DNA of 64,000 bases from Plasmodiophora brassicae. Taxonomy: Eukaryota; Endomyxa; Phytomyxea; Plasmodiophorida; Plasmodiophoridae. Numbering within the stretch: position 1 is the first letter of the stretch; every line of letters begins with the position of its first letter. Location: contig JASFAU010000009.1 of NCBI GenBank assembly GCA_039704465.1, positions 1,054,001 to 1,118,000 of the forward strand, written 5' to 3'. Of the stretch, positions 21,300-31,086 are shown in pieces. The translations under genes and the position numbers were made by a program. Below the pieces are notes generated by a model. It saw nothing but the letters and a program-made list of their open reading frames with translations, was not told the origin of the DNA and searched no databases.

Positions 21300-23540
21300 A
21301 TCTGGCGTCTTTCTCTCCAAGATGCACCGTTCAGTCGCACAGTCCGCCAGCGGTGTCGTCCCGCCAACTGAACCCAAGAAGAGGCCAGCTCGTTCGGTCC
21401 CGGCATCGACCCGGAAGCCGCCTGGCACTGGATCTCGGCCATGTACATCGATCTTCTACGCGCTGCACCTCGTGCCGACGTCAGCGTTCATGAAGCAGGG
21501 CGCTGAAGAAGGACTCCGATGGCATGGATCCGGGTAACTGGCGAGGCATCGAGCCCCAGTCGCACCTGCGCAAGACGTATGAGCACTGCCTGCCCTTCCT
21601 AATGTCGTCGCGGTCCTGGTTGAGCATGCACGTGCGCGCCGTGGGCACCCCGATATGCCCGTCGCCGCTCCATCCTCGACTCGTCGCCCAGCACAGAACC
21701 GGGTAGGTTCTAGGCGATTCTCAATGTCTATTTGTCAGATCAACAGCTGGGCAACGCCCGCGCAACAGCGGGTGTGCTGCGGCCGATACCCTTCCGGGCC
21801 ATCTGGCGTGCGTGGATCGGTCGACTTCAACGCGCACCTCGAGCGCCTGACCGGCGATCACCCTCGAGAGGTATCGTTTACACCTTGTCGGCGCGAGCGC
21901 CTTGTATCCGCTGAATGCCGACCTACGGTGCGACGCATCACGGTGGACGTTCCTCGACGCCCGCGACGGGCGCTCCGTCGTTGACGTTTCGCTCGTCACC
22001 CCTGGTGTCGACGCCAGTCGTGTCAGCAGGAGGCGCTGGCCGAACGGGTGAGGCGGACGCGTAATCGCCAGTGTGGCGTAACCTCCAGCGGAAACGAGCG
22101 AGAAAGTCGACAATCGAGTGCCCGTCCCAGGCGTCCCGGGACGTCCATCACAACGGGTCGTAGCGCAGGTCGGCGTTCAGCAGTTGCAGGGCGCTCGCAC
22201 TGGCAAAGTCGTGGACGACTACCCCTCGGGTGTCCCACTGGTGGTCGCCGGACGTCAGGCGCCCGAGGTGTGCATTGAAGTCGCCCGTGACGATGACGAT
22301 CCTCGCGGACGTACACGTGTCGGCCAGGACCACCTGATCCACGCGCCAGACGGTCCAGATGGGTATTGGCGGCGGATGACGCGCAGCGAGCTCGACACAG
22401 CAGGCGGTCAGCGCTATGAGGCACAGGCCGGCGCTGGCCCGGCGGCCAAGGCGCGCCGCCCCGGCTCCCAGCAATGGTTGGACGGGTATTCTGGGAACTC
22501 GCGCTGGGACGCGCTCTCGTCCATCAACCAGGCCATGCACCTCGAGACCGGCGACGGCCTGCACCCTTTCTGGTGTCAGGCCGTCAGCGTTCCATGTCAC
22601 GATCAGCATCGCGGCACGGAACGTGAACGAGGCGACGCTCTGGGGCGGCCGGCGCCTGCGTCAGGTGCGAGAACGGGCCCGGCGTCCGCGAGCTGATCGC
22701 CACGGGAAGAGACAGCGCAGAACCTTGTCAGACAAACAGCTGAGCAACGCCCGACGCTACGGCGGGTGTGCTGCGTCGGGCCGACAGACGATGTTCGGTC
22801 GTCCGAGCACGATGACGGCGCGCACTGCGCCGCTCAGCCAAATCGGTGGCGAGCAGGCGACGGTGCACGTGGTGCTCGACGCGCGCAGCGGTGCGCTCGC
22901 ACTCTGATTAGCTGAGCGGCCTGCTCGATATACAGCGGACATCACCAGCCGCCCCGATGCATCACACCCGTCACTGCGTCGGGCGTCGCCAGCTGTTTAT
23001 TTCATGAATAAACAGTGAGAACCGCCTAATCCCGCCAGCTGCCGCACGTCAGGCGAACTTCGCGCCAGCCGCCTCTTCAAGATCGAGCAGTCCTCCGCGT
23101 CCCTCCCCTCTGGCGTACTGCTCGCCGTCGACCGAAACGTCAACCTCCTACCGTCTATTGCCACACGGGCGCTGTCCGACCGTTGCAACATCATCACAAG
23201 GATCATACGCAGGTGCACGGTCGTCATCCTCAGCAATGATCAGCTGTGGGATTCTGGAAGCGATCCTACGGTCCTCGGACCCGAGACCGAGGCGCCTGCC
23301 TGAAAAGCGCGAAACACAAATAGACTAAACTAAACTAAACTATCAGCTGTGGGATGCCGGCCCCGAGCGGGCCGACCCGTCCCGCGCCTGCAGCTGCTGC
23401 TAACGCGCGGAGACAGCTGACATGGGCCAACGCACAGGAGAGGCTAACCTGGCGCTGCAAATCCAGGCGTACCATAGGCGGACTGCGCGAAACCTACCTA
23501 CAGTAGGAGAAAAATAGATGCTGCGGGAACTGAACTGACG
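21300..23540. mobile_element. Cluster of scrambled non-LTR retrotransposon (LINE) fragments
   Basis: Several pieces lie in both orientations. Plus strand 21520-21690 reads DPGNWRGIEPQSHLRKTYEH, like the start of a LINE reverse transcriptase. Plus strand 21815-22040 and minus strand 22030-22609 both encode apurinic-endonuclease-type sequence (minus: MLIVTWNADGLTPERV and VTGDFNAHLGRLTSGDH; plus: VDFNAHLERLTGDH), so two diverged copies are inverted to each other. A 60-bp motif (TGTCAGA..AACAGCTG.GCAACGCCCG) recurs near 21735 and 22732. At 23262-23341 is a 3' terminus with a (TAAAC)n tail, and a second element fragment starts at 23342 with the same CAGCTGTGGGAT words. No frame is long enough to be active. 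Confidence 0.75.
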
Positions 23541-23663
23541 CAGTCAGTCTGCCAGTCCGCCGCGCACTGAAGAGGCAAGCCGCTGGAAAGTCCGGAGTCG
23601 GCCAGATTGCCATACTCCGTTCTTGCCCTGAGCGGTTTGTCACAGCCGTTGCCGTCAATCCTC

Positions 23664-24374
23664 ATGCGATTCGTCAAGCACGCCTGCGCCCTAGTCCTGG
23701 CCTACGCCTCTGTCCACCATGCGTTGTCGTTACAAACTCCAGGTGACGATGACAGGTACCCGCCCCACCGCCATAACCATTACCACCATGGTTACCATTA
23801 CAATGGTTACGATCATCCTCTGCCACAGCCAGACCTGAATCAAGAACCGTACTACTATCAGGCGCAGCAGCCGTACTACCATCAGGCACAGCAGCCGTAC
23901 TACCATCAGGCACAGCAGCCGTACTACCATCAGGTACAGCAGCCGAATTACCATCAGGCACAGCAGCCGCAATACGGTCACCAGCTAGCGCCACAGCCTG
24001 CCCAACAAAACGAATCGGTCGGCACAGCGACTGTGATCGGGGGAATATGCTTCCTCGTGCTCTTAATCGGATTGCTATCATCTGCGCAAAACTGGGCGGC
24101 ACCCATGATCAGGAATTTCGTGTCAGAAATTCTCGCTGTTGTCAATCTGGTCTTAGTGGTGCTCTGGATTATGGGAAAACGACAGGCCGTGCCGGTGCGT
24201 GGCATTCTCCTTGTTTTGAGTCTGGTCTATTGCGGAACTGAACTTGGGGCTCTACTGGCGGTCGCTGGCACGCTCTATGGGTTCTTCAACGCTGTGCGGA
24301 TATTCCATCGGATCTGGGATGGGGGTGACGACGATCCTGTGCCTATTCGCGAGCACAATGGACGCCGTTTCTGA
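23664..24374 (+). CDS. Lineage-specific membrane protein, short paralogue with C-terminal module
   Basis: 236 residues, intronless; the start gives a signal peptide (MRFVKHACALVLAYASVHHA). A His/Tyr/Pro/Gln-rich extracellular-type region with five YYHQAQQP repeats follows, then two or three hydrophobic spans (TVIGGICFLVLLIGLLSSA, FVSEILAVVNLVLVVLWIMG, VRGILLVLSLVYCGTELGAL) and the motif YGFFNAVRIFHRIWDG. The module from QQNES to the end is homologous to the C-terminal half of the 28543 gene (QNEWDSSTVVVAMIILVV..IWNG region), while the N-terminal membrane module of that gene is absent. No known family. Confidence 0.75.
   Translation: MRFVKHACALVLAYASVHHALSLQTPGDDDRYPPHRHNHYHHGYHYNGYDHPLPQPDLNQEPYYYQAQQPYYHQAQQPYYHQAQQPYYHQVQQPNYHQAQQPQYGHQLAPQPAQQNESVGTATVIGGICFLVLLIGLLSSAQNWAAPMIRNFVSEILAVVNLVLVVLWIMGKRQAVPVRGILLVLSLVYCGTELGALLAVAGTLYGFFNAVRIFHRIWDGGDDDPVPIREHNGRRF
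23850..23969 (+). repeat. 24-bp in-frame tandem repeat (5 units)
   Basis: Five near-identical 24-bp units encode YYHQAQQP inside the preceding gene. Unit number could vary without a frameshift. Confidence 0.92.
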
Positions 24375-24663
24375 TACGGGTGCATTGAATCGAATACACA
24401 ACATGCCTGATACAAGAGCAACATGTCGTACCAAACCGCATGTTCGATTTCACAGTTGTGACGACGGCAGCAGCGCTAGCAAAACAGCCAGATCAAGACT
24501 TTATCCATGGCCAGTAGAGCGGGGAAAGAAGACAAGCATATCGTAGGAGGCAGGAATACGACCGATAACTATTAATTGGAAAAGCCTACATTAAGGGCCA
24601 TCGAGTCAAAATAGGTACCGGTTACGTTCTGTTTGGCGTTCACGACTAGGTGCTTCAGATGAA
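24375..24663. other. Intergenic, nothing seen
   Basis: About 290 bp downstream of the 23664 gene, without convincing features. Confidence 0.4.
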
Positions 24664-25152
24664 TTACCGTGGCGAGGGACTACTAGTGGGGCCACGATTA
24701 ACCAATATCGCTGACCACGTTCGGCAGGGAGAATCGAACTCGTATGAATGTTGTTCGGTGCAACTGCGTTGGTGCCACGAGTATGCTGGCAGCCCGTCCA
24801 GCTGGTCAGGACGGAATCCCCAAACGAATGAACGCGGGAGCCACTGCCACTAGGACAGGTGACGTGTTCATTATCAAAGATCATCACATATCACCGCAGT
24901 TCCCCAAATGACCCACCGGAATACGCCCTTCCAAGTCAGATATACTCTGGAAACGGCGGGGGTTTCCTCGACCCATAATAATTGTCCGATGTGTTCAGCT
25001 TTAACTTCAGTATGCATCTGCGGGGCCATACAGTAGGTGACCAGGACCTTGTACCGAACGACATGCATTGTCGTCGGCGGGCTCGGAAACCAACCGTAAC
25101 GGAAGCATGGACATCGTTGCGGAGGCTGAACAGATCCTAGATACGTATGCAC
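24664..25152 (-). CDS. Possible spliced gene, Trp/Cys-rich, unresolved
   Basis: Minus-strand reading from about 25152 gives a coding-like block (VEETPAVSRVYLTWKGVFRW then VIWGTA). A GTGATATG..CCTAG intron of 45 nt then joins to WQWLPRSFVWGFRPDQLDG, LPAYSWHQRSCTEQHSYEF and DSPCRTWSAILVNRG before a TAA at 24664-24666. Composition after the join is much more protein-like than in the other frames. The true start is uncertain. No family recognised. Confidence 0.4.
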
Positions 25153-25414
25153 GCATGAGACGCTTGATTATTATGACTGATCGGATCCATTGTTCACCAT
25201 ATATTAGCAGCTTTGAAGGGACCAAGCCCGCTGCAACATGACTCAAGGAAAGTCTTTATCATGACTCCCTAGGCCGATTCCAGGCGGTTGTGGTCATGTT
25301 TCCGAGGTTGAGTCCCAAGTCCCGAAAAGCAGTGTACCACCTTTCTCGGCAGGCCGTGTCCTGTTGTCCAGGAAGTTCCTTTAGAGCGGATGGTCTTCGT
25401 CGTCGTCCAAGCTA

Positions 25415-25485
25415 TGAAGCAGATCATTCTGGTTGCGACCATACTCGTCAGATTCCGACGATCGCAACCGGAATGGTCTGCTTCA
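25415..25485. repeat. Hairpin-forming inverted repeat
   Basis: Arms of about 25 nt (5' TGAAGCAGATCATTCTGGTT and on; 3' complementary with three transitions, which pair as G-U) enclose a loop of about 20 nt. TGGTCTTC at 25391 and GAAGACCA near 25504-25511 may extend the stem. It sits in a gene-poor stretch (25153-25919) that otherwise holds nothing I can support. Confidence 0.6.
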
Positions 25486-25919
25486 CATCTTGAGTGTTCT
25501 CAAGAAGACCAAAGACGCTCTTGTTTGATGATAGGGTCGTTTGGCTTAGGTCAAATTCCTCCTTCGTAACTTGGGGTCGCAACGCATTTCTTCGCATGGA
25601 ACTATACATGTAGCAGTGTCGTTATCACAGCAACGGCTACTACAAAATCGTTACCAATGACACCGAACACTTGAGTTCGTTCATGATGGATGTATGTGCT
25701 GTTGAAGGCGCTAAACAATTGTAAATGAGTCACTTCGACAGAAAGGAGGGAATGTCTTATGCGCGACACCAACGAGTTGCAGGGAACGTCGCAGATAACA
25801 TCACCGACGATCGAGGAGCTCAGGATACGTTTGCATCATTTTCCGCTGGAACGAAGTCTGAACTCAAATAGAAACGGCTTCGTTGTTCTCGTCAGTGATG
25901 AGATCTGCGGCGCCCCTGA

Positions 25920-26079
25920 TTACGATGTGAACTGCTCCAACAAATTCAAAATGTCGTCGTCGTAGCCCAGAGTGTCCAGGCCCAGTCGGGCCTTCAGATT
26001 GTGAATGTCTTCCATAACAACGCGTTTGCCTAAGTAGTGCACAATAAACGTACGGAACCATTCGACAACACCACCCGGT
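25920..26079 (-). CDS. Last exon of an unidentified protein
   Basis: Minus strand reads VVEWFRTFIVHYLGKRVVME then DIHNLKARLGLDTLGYDDDI and LNLLEQFTS before TAA at 25920-25922. The amphipathic, conserved-looking composition strongly suggests coding sequence. A CACAG acceptor lies just upstream (about 26088 on this strand), and the preceding frame (MRLILDELASARTG, ending near 26060) may hold an earlier exon that does not join cleanly. Either a short gene or a remnant. I cannot name the family. Confidence 0.4.
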
Positions 26080-26159
26080 TGCCTGTGCGGGCGGACGCCA
26101 GCTCGTCAAGGATCAGTCGCATGATCGCGGTATCCTTAATGCTTCTGGAACCCCGACCT

Positions 26160-26616
26160 TTCGGTTTTGAGGCAGCATCTCATATGGGTCCTTACCGCAA
26201 TAGTGGTGGGCGTGGACGATGTACCGGAAATTCGTCAACAAACGGGCAGTGATTTAGATGGAAGCCTGCCCTTGCTCGACACACCCGAGGACGTCCTGGC
26301 CACAGCCCTGTCCGGCATGGACGTAATTCCTATAATACAGCACGACCCGTCAGGAACGTTGAGGGGCAGTTGGGTGATGCAGAATTACCGGTATTTTGAT
26401 TTGGACGAGTACCGTTGCCAGTCGCCCGCCGACACATTGCCATGCGTACATGTGAGCAGTACCATCTGGTATCTCAGATTGGTACATCGAAAACTGACCG
26501 GGGTTCTGCCTCGCCTGCGAAATGGCTGGTTATGTCGTATCGGAAAACGTCACGATTCCTGCTTGGAAATCACCCTACCAACCATGATGTTGCCTCCCAA
26601 ACTGGAACAGTCCTGA
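26160..26616 (+). CDS. Candidate secreted protein, boundaries uncertain
   Basis: An open plus-strand frame reads LIWVLTAIVVGVDDVPEI, SLPLLDTPEDVLATALSGMD, VIPIIQHDPSGTLRGSWVM and YFDLDEYRCQSPADTLPC, which looks like real protein with a hydrophobic start. It has no ATG in the right place. A good donor (GTACATCG) follows at about 26481, suggesting further exons. No family recognised. Confidence 0.35.
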
Positions 26617-27137
26617 GGGCCAATGATCAAGTTGACAAGGGGCAGCATACACGGAGGGGCACGACAACGACGAGCCAGTGGGTGTGGACCTAGGCAACGA
26701 CGACGATCTCGACGGCACCCCCCTACGGCGACGACGTCAGCAAACAGAGCAAGTAGTGAATGCGGCCTCCTTCCAACCCGGACTGTCCGTCCCGCACCAG
26801 ATCCACCAGATCCTCCTGCTGCCACGCGGTTTCCTTACTGTCATAAGGGTTTCATGGCAGGAAGTGTGCTCAAGTGGCAGCAGAGTCCCTGCCATGCATT
26901 CTCTTGCTGGCACGTGGATCCCCGTGGCAGTCGCCACTCCGTAAAAATAGACATGCGACACCAGTGGCGCCAGGACCGGCGTCCGGACAGTCCGCGGCTG
27001 CGCGGCGCACGCCCGGGCTTGTGCAGTCGCACAGAGTCACGTCCGAAGTCCGCAAAGCAAGTCCAAACCCCGTCCTGGGCCTGTACGTAGGCAGTCAATC
27101 CCGGATTGGTATTGTTACACAGCAACTGCAGGTGATC
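26617..27137. other. Intergenic, no gene seen
   Basis: About 520 bp upstream of the 27138 gene. Only Arg-rich shadow frames. Confidence 0.4.
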
Positions 27138-27689
27138 ATGCGGTCGGCGAGGCATCTCGTCGTCTTGGTCCTGATCTACGCCATTGTTCTTCATGCGTTA
27201 TCGCTACCCGACGGAGGACCATTGGACGACGAACACTCGAACAGAATCCCTCGACGTTGCGAGCATCATCATCATCATCCCGTTCAGGCTCCACGCGACG
27301 CCCGACCGCGGCGGGCCATGGGGATGGCTGAACTTTTGGGTACAATGATGTTTGGGATGTATATTGGCACGTTGATCGACCCGAACCGATGGCCTGATTT
27401 TTCGCTGCCGCTCGCTGCGCTTCGAACTCTGTTTCAAGGGCTGACGGGTACTTTCTCAGCCGTTTTGGCTTGGAGCTCATCCCACGGCAAGATCGGAGAG
27501 TTCGTGTCATATGTGTTCATATGGGGAATCTTCAACCTGGGGTTTCTTTTGCTATACCGCAATGAAGATGAGCGCAATCGTCCGCGTCCTCCTCAGCATC
27601 AGGAACCGTATCACAGACCGTCTTTTCCATCATCGCAGGCGCAAAACCATGGTCCAGCAACGACGCCTCATGACGCCCAGAACGAATAA
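27138..27689 (+). CDS. Lineage-specific membrane protein, short paralogue with N-terminal module
   Basis: 183 residues, intronless. The signal peptide is MRSARHLVVLVLIYAIVLHA followed by LSLPDGG, shared with its two relatives. A His-run (EHHHHHPVQAPRD) precedes the N-terminal membrane module: MFGMYIGTLIDPNRWPDFSL, LAALRTLFQGLTGTFSAVLA, IGEFVSYVFIWGIFNLGFLL. This matches residues about 70-165 of the 28543 protein. The frame stops at TAA directly after DAQNE, exactly where the 28543 and 23664 proteins continue from QNE into their C-terminal module. It is thus a natural or degenerate half-length version. Confidence 0.72.
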   Translation: MRSARHLVVLVLIYAIVLHALSLPDGGPLDDEHSNRIPRRCEHHHHHPVQAPRDARPRRAMGMAELLGTMMFGMYIGTLIDPNRWPDFSLPLAALRTLFQGLTGTFSAVLAWSSSHGKIGEFVSYVFIWGIFNLGFLLLYRNEDERNRPRPPQHQEPYHRPSFPSSQAQNHGPATTPHDAQNE

Positions 27690-28542
27690 GACCAGGTACT
27701 GCGCTGGCGAACCTGAAGATCAAGCCGAAGTATCATGCGGGAACTAGCGGTCCCGTGGTTACAATATTGCTAAACCGGTCAGCAATACTGTCACCCTGAC
27801 GTGATTATACCAACACCGACCAGAGCGGGGGTTGCCCCGTAACCTATGTAGTTGGTCAAAAGGCAACCGTGGGACCGCCCGCTCCCCAAAAAACCCGGTA
27901 ACCAAAAGTGTGGAAACTGATCAGGCAGCCCAAAGTGCCAGACCAAACACTTATAGGGGCCTCGCTTGAGCGTCTGATGAGGTAAACGAACGGCTCGTAA
28001 CACATGTATGTCGGGATCACGGCATATACGGTATGGCAAAAGTACTGCCGGCTACAAGCCAGGCTCGTCCAGTTCTGATAGCGTTCAGGAACCCTTCAGT
28101 CCTCGGACCCGAAACCGAGGCTCCTGCGAGAAAAGCGCGAAAAAGACAAATAAACTCAACTCAATATTTGGAGGCGTTATTGTCCTTGGGACTTCCTAGC
28201 AGTATGCTCAATGTCGGACAACAGCCTGGCGCGTTTGTTTTCAACATGGAGTTTTCAGCACCAATCGGGGATCGGCGATTGAGTGTTGTTGCTGTCTGCT
28301 GGTCCACTGGTCTGGCACGGAGGCAACGGGTGAACGTCCGAAAATAGCAACGCCCGTCAGAGTCGCAAATCACCTGCGCAATTGACAGCGGTGGATGGAT
28401 TGGACTGGCAAAACTGCGCAACACCCTGCAGATATCACACCGGGAAACCAATCTGAGGTGCGCCACTGCGCTCGCAGTCCGTCAAACAAGCCGTGCCCGC
28501 AACACGTTCTAGCCCTTCAGTTGGTGTTCAACAGTTGTTCTC
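27690..28542. other. Intergenic with retrotransposon 3' end
   Basis: About 850 bp between paralogues. It contains the LINE 3' terminus listed separately; otherwise no gene is supported. Confidence 0.45.
28090..28176 (+). mobile_element. LINE 3' terminus with (TCAAC/TAAAC)n-like tail
   Basis: Shares the segment GTCCTCGGACCCGA.ACCGAG, then GAAAAGCGCGAAA and ACAAATA.ACT with 23262-23330, and ends in a short pentamer tail. Both copies encode VLGPETEAPA just before the end, so this is the C-terminus of the same element family. Confidence 0.7.
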
Positions 28543-29463
28543 ATGAGACGCGCTCAGCACTTCTTCGTCGGTTGCCTCATCTATGCCGTCTTTTGGGATG
28601 CGACATCCTTACCAGACGCAGATGATAGCGAAGAATACCACGTCGGGGTCCCTAATCGCCACAACGACTACCATCACCAGCATCGGCCGTACCAGTACCA
28701 TAATCCCGTGCAGGCCCAGAACGATCCGCCTGCCGGCCCGCCGATGCCTCTACTATTTGGATTTTATCTGATGTGCGGGATCTTAATCGGCGTAATGTCG
28801 AGCACGGAACGTGTCGATTTCTCAATTCTGCTTGCACCACTCCGGACGCTTTTCCGAGGACTGTCGTCACTGTCCAGTATGTTATCGGTCATACCGACCG
28901 CGTTCTCATTGGATGGCAGAGTCGGCGAGTTCGCGACATATGTGGTGCTATGGGGGCTATTCCACGGGTTCATGCAATGGGCATACGCAGGCGATAACGA
29001 ACGTCGCCATCCTCAGCCTCATGATCAGTACCAACCAGCGCTCTATCGGCAACCGGCCGGCAACTACCATCATGCACCGCAACAGCAGTTCCGTCAAGGG
29101 ACTACACCGCCGCTTGCCGGACAGAACGAATGGGATTCGTCGACCGTAGTCGTTGCCATGATCATTCTTGTGGTCGCCCTGCTGGCGTTGGCTCAACCAG
29201 TAGGCGTTGCCATGATCAGGTCGTCATTTTCGGAAATAATGATGATCGTCAACCTGGCCCTCGTGACGCTTTGGGTTATGGGCAAATGGCAATCCGTGCC
29301 GGTTCGCGGCCTCTTTCTGGTACTGTCAATACTCAGCTCCGGATCTCCAGCTGGCGTCTACGGAATGTTCAATGCTGCCAGAATGTTCAACCGGGTCTGG
29401 AATGGTGATAACCCACTCGGTGATGACAACGCCGTACCGAGGCACGACTGGCCACGTTATTGA
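28543..29463 (+). CDS. Lineage-specific two-module membrane protein (full-length member)
   Basis: 306 residues, intronless. Order: signal peptide (MRRAQHFFVGCLIYAVFWDA), His/Tyr-rich segment (NDYHHQHRPYQYHNPVQAQ), membrane module 1 (FGFYLMCGILIGVMSSTERV, LAPLRTLFRGLSSLSSML, VGEFATYVVLWGLFHGFMQW), a second polar His/Gln/Tyr-rich spacer, then membrane module 2 (STVVVAMIILVVALLALAQP, FSEIMMIVNLALVTLWVMGK, VRGLFLVLSILSSGSPAG, YGMFNAARMFNRVWNG). The gene at 27138 corresponds to module 1 and the gene at 23664 to module 2. No known family. The AATAAA-like AATAAAC about 20 bp after the stop may be a poly(A) signal. Confidence 0.78.
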   Translation: MRRAQHFFVGCLIYAVFWDATSLPDADDSEEYHVGVPNRHNDYHHQHRPYQYHNPVQAQNDPPAGPPMPLLFGFYLMCGILIGVMSSTERVDFSILLAPLRTLFRGLSSLSSMLSVIPTAFSLDGRVGEFATYVVLWGLFHGFMQWAYAGDNERRHPQPHDQYQPALYRQPAGNYHHAPQQQFRQGTTPPLAGQNEWDSSTVVVAMIILVVALLALAQPVGVAMIRSSFSEIMMIVNLALVTLWVMGKWQSVPVRGLFLVLSILSSGSPAGVYGMFNAARMFNRVWNGDNPLGDDNAVPRHDWPRY

Positions 29464-30232
29464 AGCTCTTTCACGCTTGTACGAATAAACAACGCTTGGC
29501 AGTCTAACATATCGACTCTTAGTCTATTTGAGTTTAATTTATCGCTTTTCTCGCAGGCGCCGATATCGACTCAAGCGGACAAAATTAGCACTTAGTAAAA
29601 GGTAGTGGACGACATTTCTGACATGTGGCGATGATATGGTTGTCCAGCAGGCACCCTTTGATCATACGACTTCTACGCTCCCACAGCCGGACACCGTTCC
29701 CCACGGTGATAGACTGACAAGCCCAGACGGTCAATTCAGGTAAGGCTGCCGTCGGAAACAGGTTCTCACTATAATGAGACGCTGAAGGGTGCTTTCGCTT
29801 GTTTCCGTATCGCAAATTACGGGAGCACACGTGTGCTCCCCCCTCACAATATAAAGCGTGCACGCTTATGTGACGGTTGCGACTCGAAAGAACTCATGAT
29901 AACGTACCACGATCTAACACATGCAAATGCCAGCCACCGTGGAGTCGCCTCCCTATCTGAGGGTGAGGGGTTCTTGTCGATTCGCTAACGCTGGTTCCTA
30001 TTGCAACGGGCGGGAGCGCGTGACATAATCCCGCGAGGATCGATATGGAAGCCTGATGGCGATTCCACAGGCGCCAAGGACGGCGAGGAACGCACAACAA
30101 TTCCTCAGGGCAACTCATGCGTTGTAGCGGTATTGCTCGAGCGAAACGGGAAATACGCCAGTATCAGTGGTAAGTACAGACGTGGCTGAAATGAGTGTGT
30201 CAACTTTCAAAAAGGAATGTAACAAAAGTAGA
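29464..30232. other. Intergenic, no gene seen
   Basis: About 770 bp, AT-richer than average, without a supported gene. Confidence 0.5.
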
Positions 30233-30305
30233 GCCCAACCCGGGGCTCGAACCCGGAGCCTTGAGATTAAGAGTCCCACGCTCTAACCAATTGAGCTAGT
30301 CAGGC
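30233..30305 (-). tRNA. tRNA-Lys (CTT), copy 1
   Basis: Minus-strand cloverleaf: acceptor GCCTGAC/GTTGGGC, D-arm GCTC..GAGC, anticodon loop CTCTTAA (CTT), T-arm CCGGG-TTCGAGC-CCCGG. TTTT follows within 10 nt on this strand. Confidence 0.92.
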
Positions 30306-30957
30306 ACGCTGATAACAACACGTTTTTCTCCGCATTTAAGATAATTATATTCATCCATATCCCGAGAGGAAGGATACGAACGTCTTCAGAAAATGTTTCG
30401 GATTTGCATCGTACGTGAGATGCTTTTAAGGAGTGCACACGCCGATTCGGACAGCTAGCACATGAGCGGCTTCAGGCGAGTCACCACGTACGTCCGCAAC
30501 TGGTTGCCATCAGGTCGAATTCCAGGTTGACATGCCTCGAATCAATATTGTTTAAGCTCCGGCCTCGTCCTTGCCTTGGTCATCATCGTCGTGACAAGCT
30601 GGAGGCGCATATTATGCAGGTTGTCGATCGTGATGCGTTTCATTCCAGCCATGCCCCCTTCCGTCCCAATCCATCGGCGTCTGCAGCCCACACCTTCTCT
30701 CAGGTCCTGCCACCCCAGTCTGCATCGGCATTTTCCGCGGGTCTTACATGGCATCAAGGTCTGACGCGGGGACAGCACAGGCCATCGCGCCCACAGCTGC
30801 GCAGTCTCGCCGATATATATCAGAACGTCTCGTGAAATGCCTGCAATCATGTGATTAGTTGCAGCCAACATGAGATGCCCATTCATCCCGTGAATCAGTC
30901 GTCCAGACCTGCGTGATAGGGTACCCGGTACCGTGATGTCGCGGAAGAAAAAAGGAA
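30306..30957. other. Intergenic between tRNA-Lys genes, no gene seen
   Basis: About 650 bp. Opposed frames of about 100 codons at 30527-30886 cover the same bases on both strands, and neither is convincing. Confidence 0.4.
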
Positions 30958-31030
30958 GCCCAACCCGGGGCTCGAACCCGGAGCCTTGAGATTAAGAGTC
31001 CCACGCTCTAACCAATTGAGCTAGTCAGGC
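30958..31030 (-). tRNA. tRNA-Lys (CTT), copy 2
   Basis: Identical in its 73 nt to copy 1, with T6 just downstream. Flanks differ except for a few bases, so only the tRNA unit is shared. Confidence 0.92.
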
Positions 31031-31086
31031 TTGTTCGTTAGTGCAGTTCACTAAGACTCTATAGTGCCATTCCGTTCAAGGCGATC

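Noticed and set aside
24720..24790. tRNA-like T-arm (GAGTTCGATTCTC on the minus strand)
   Set aside because: No acceptor, D or anticodon arms can be folded around it.
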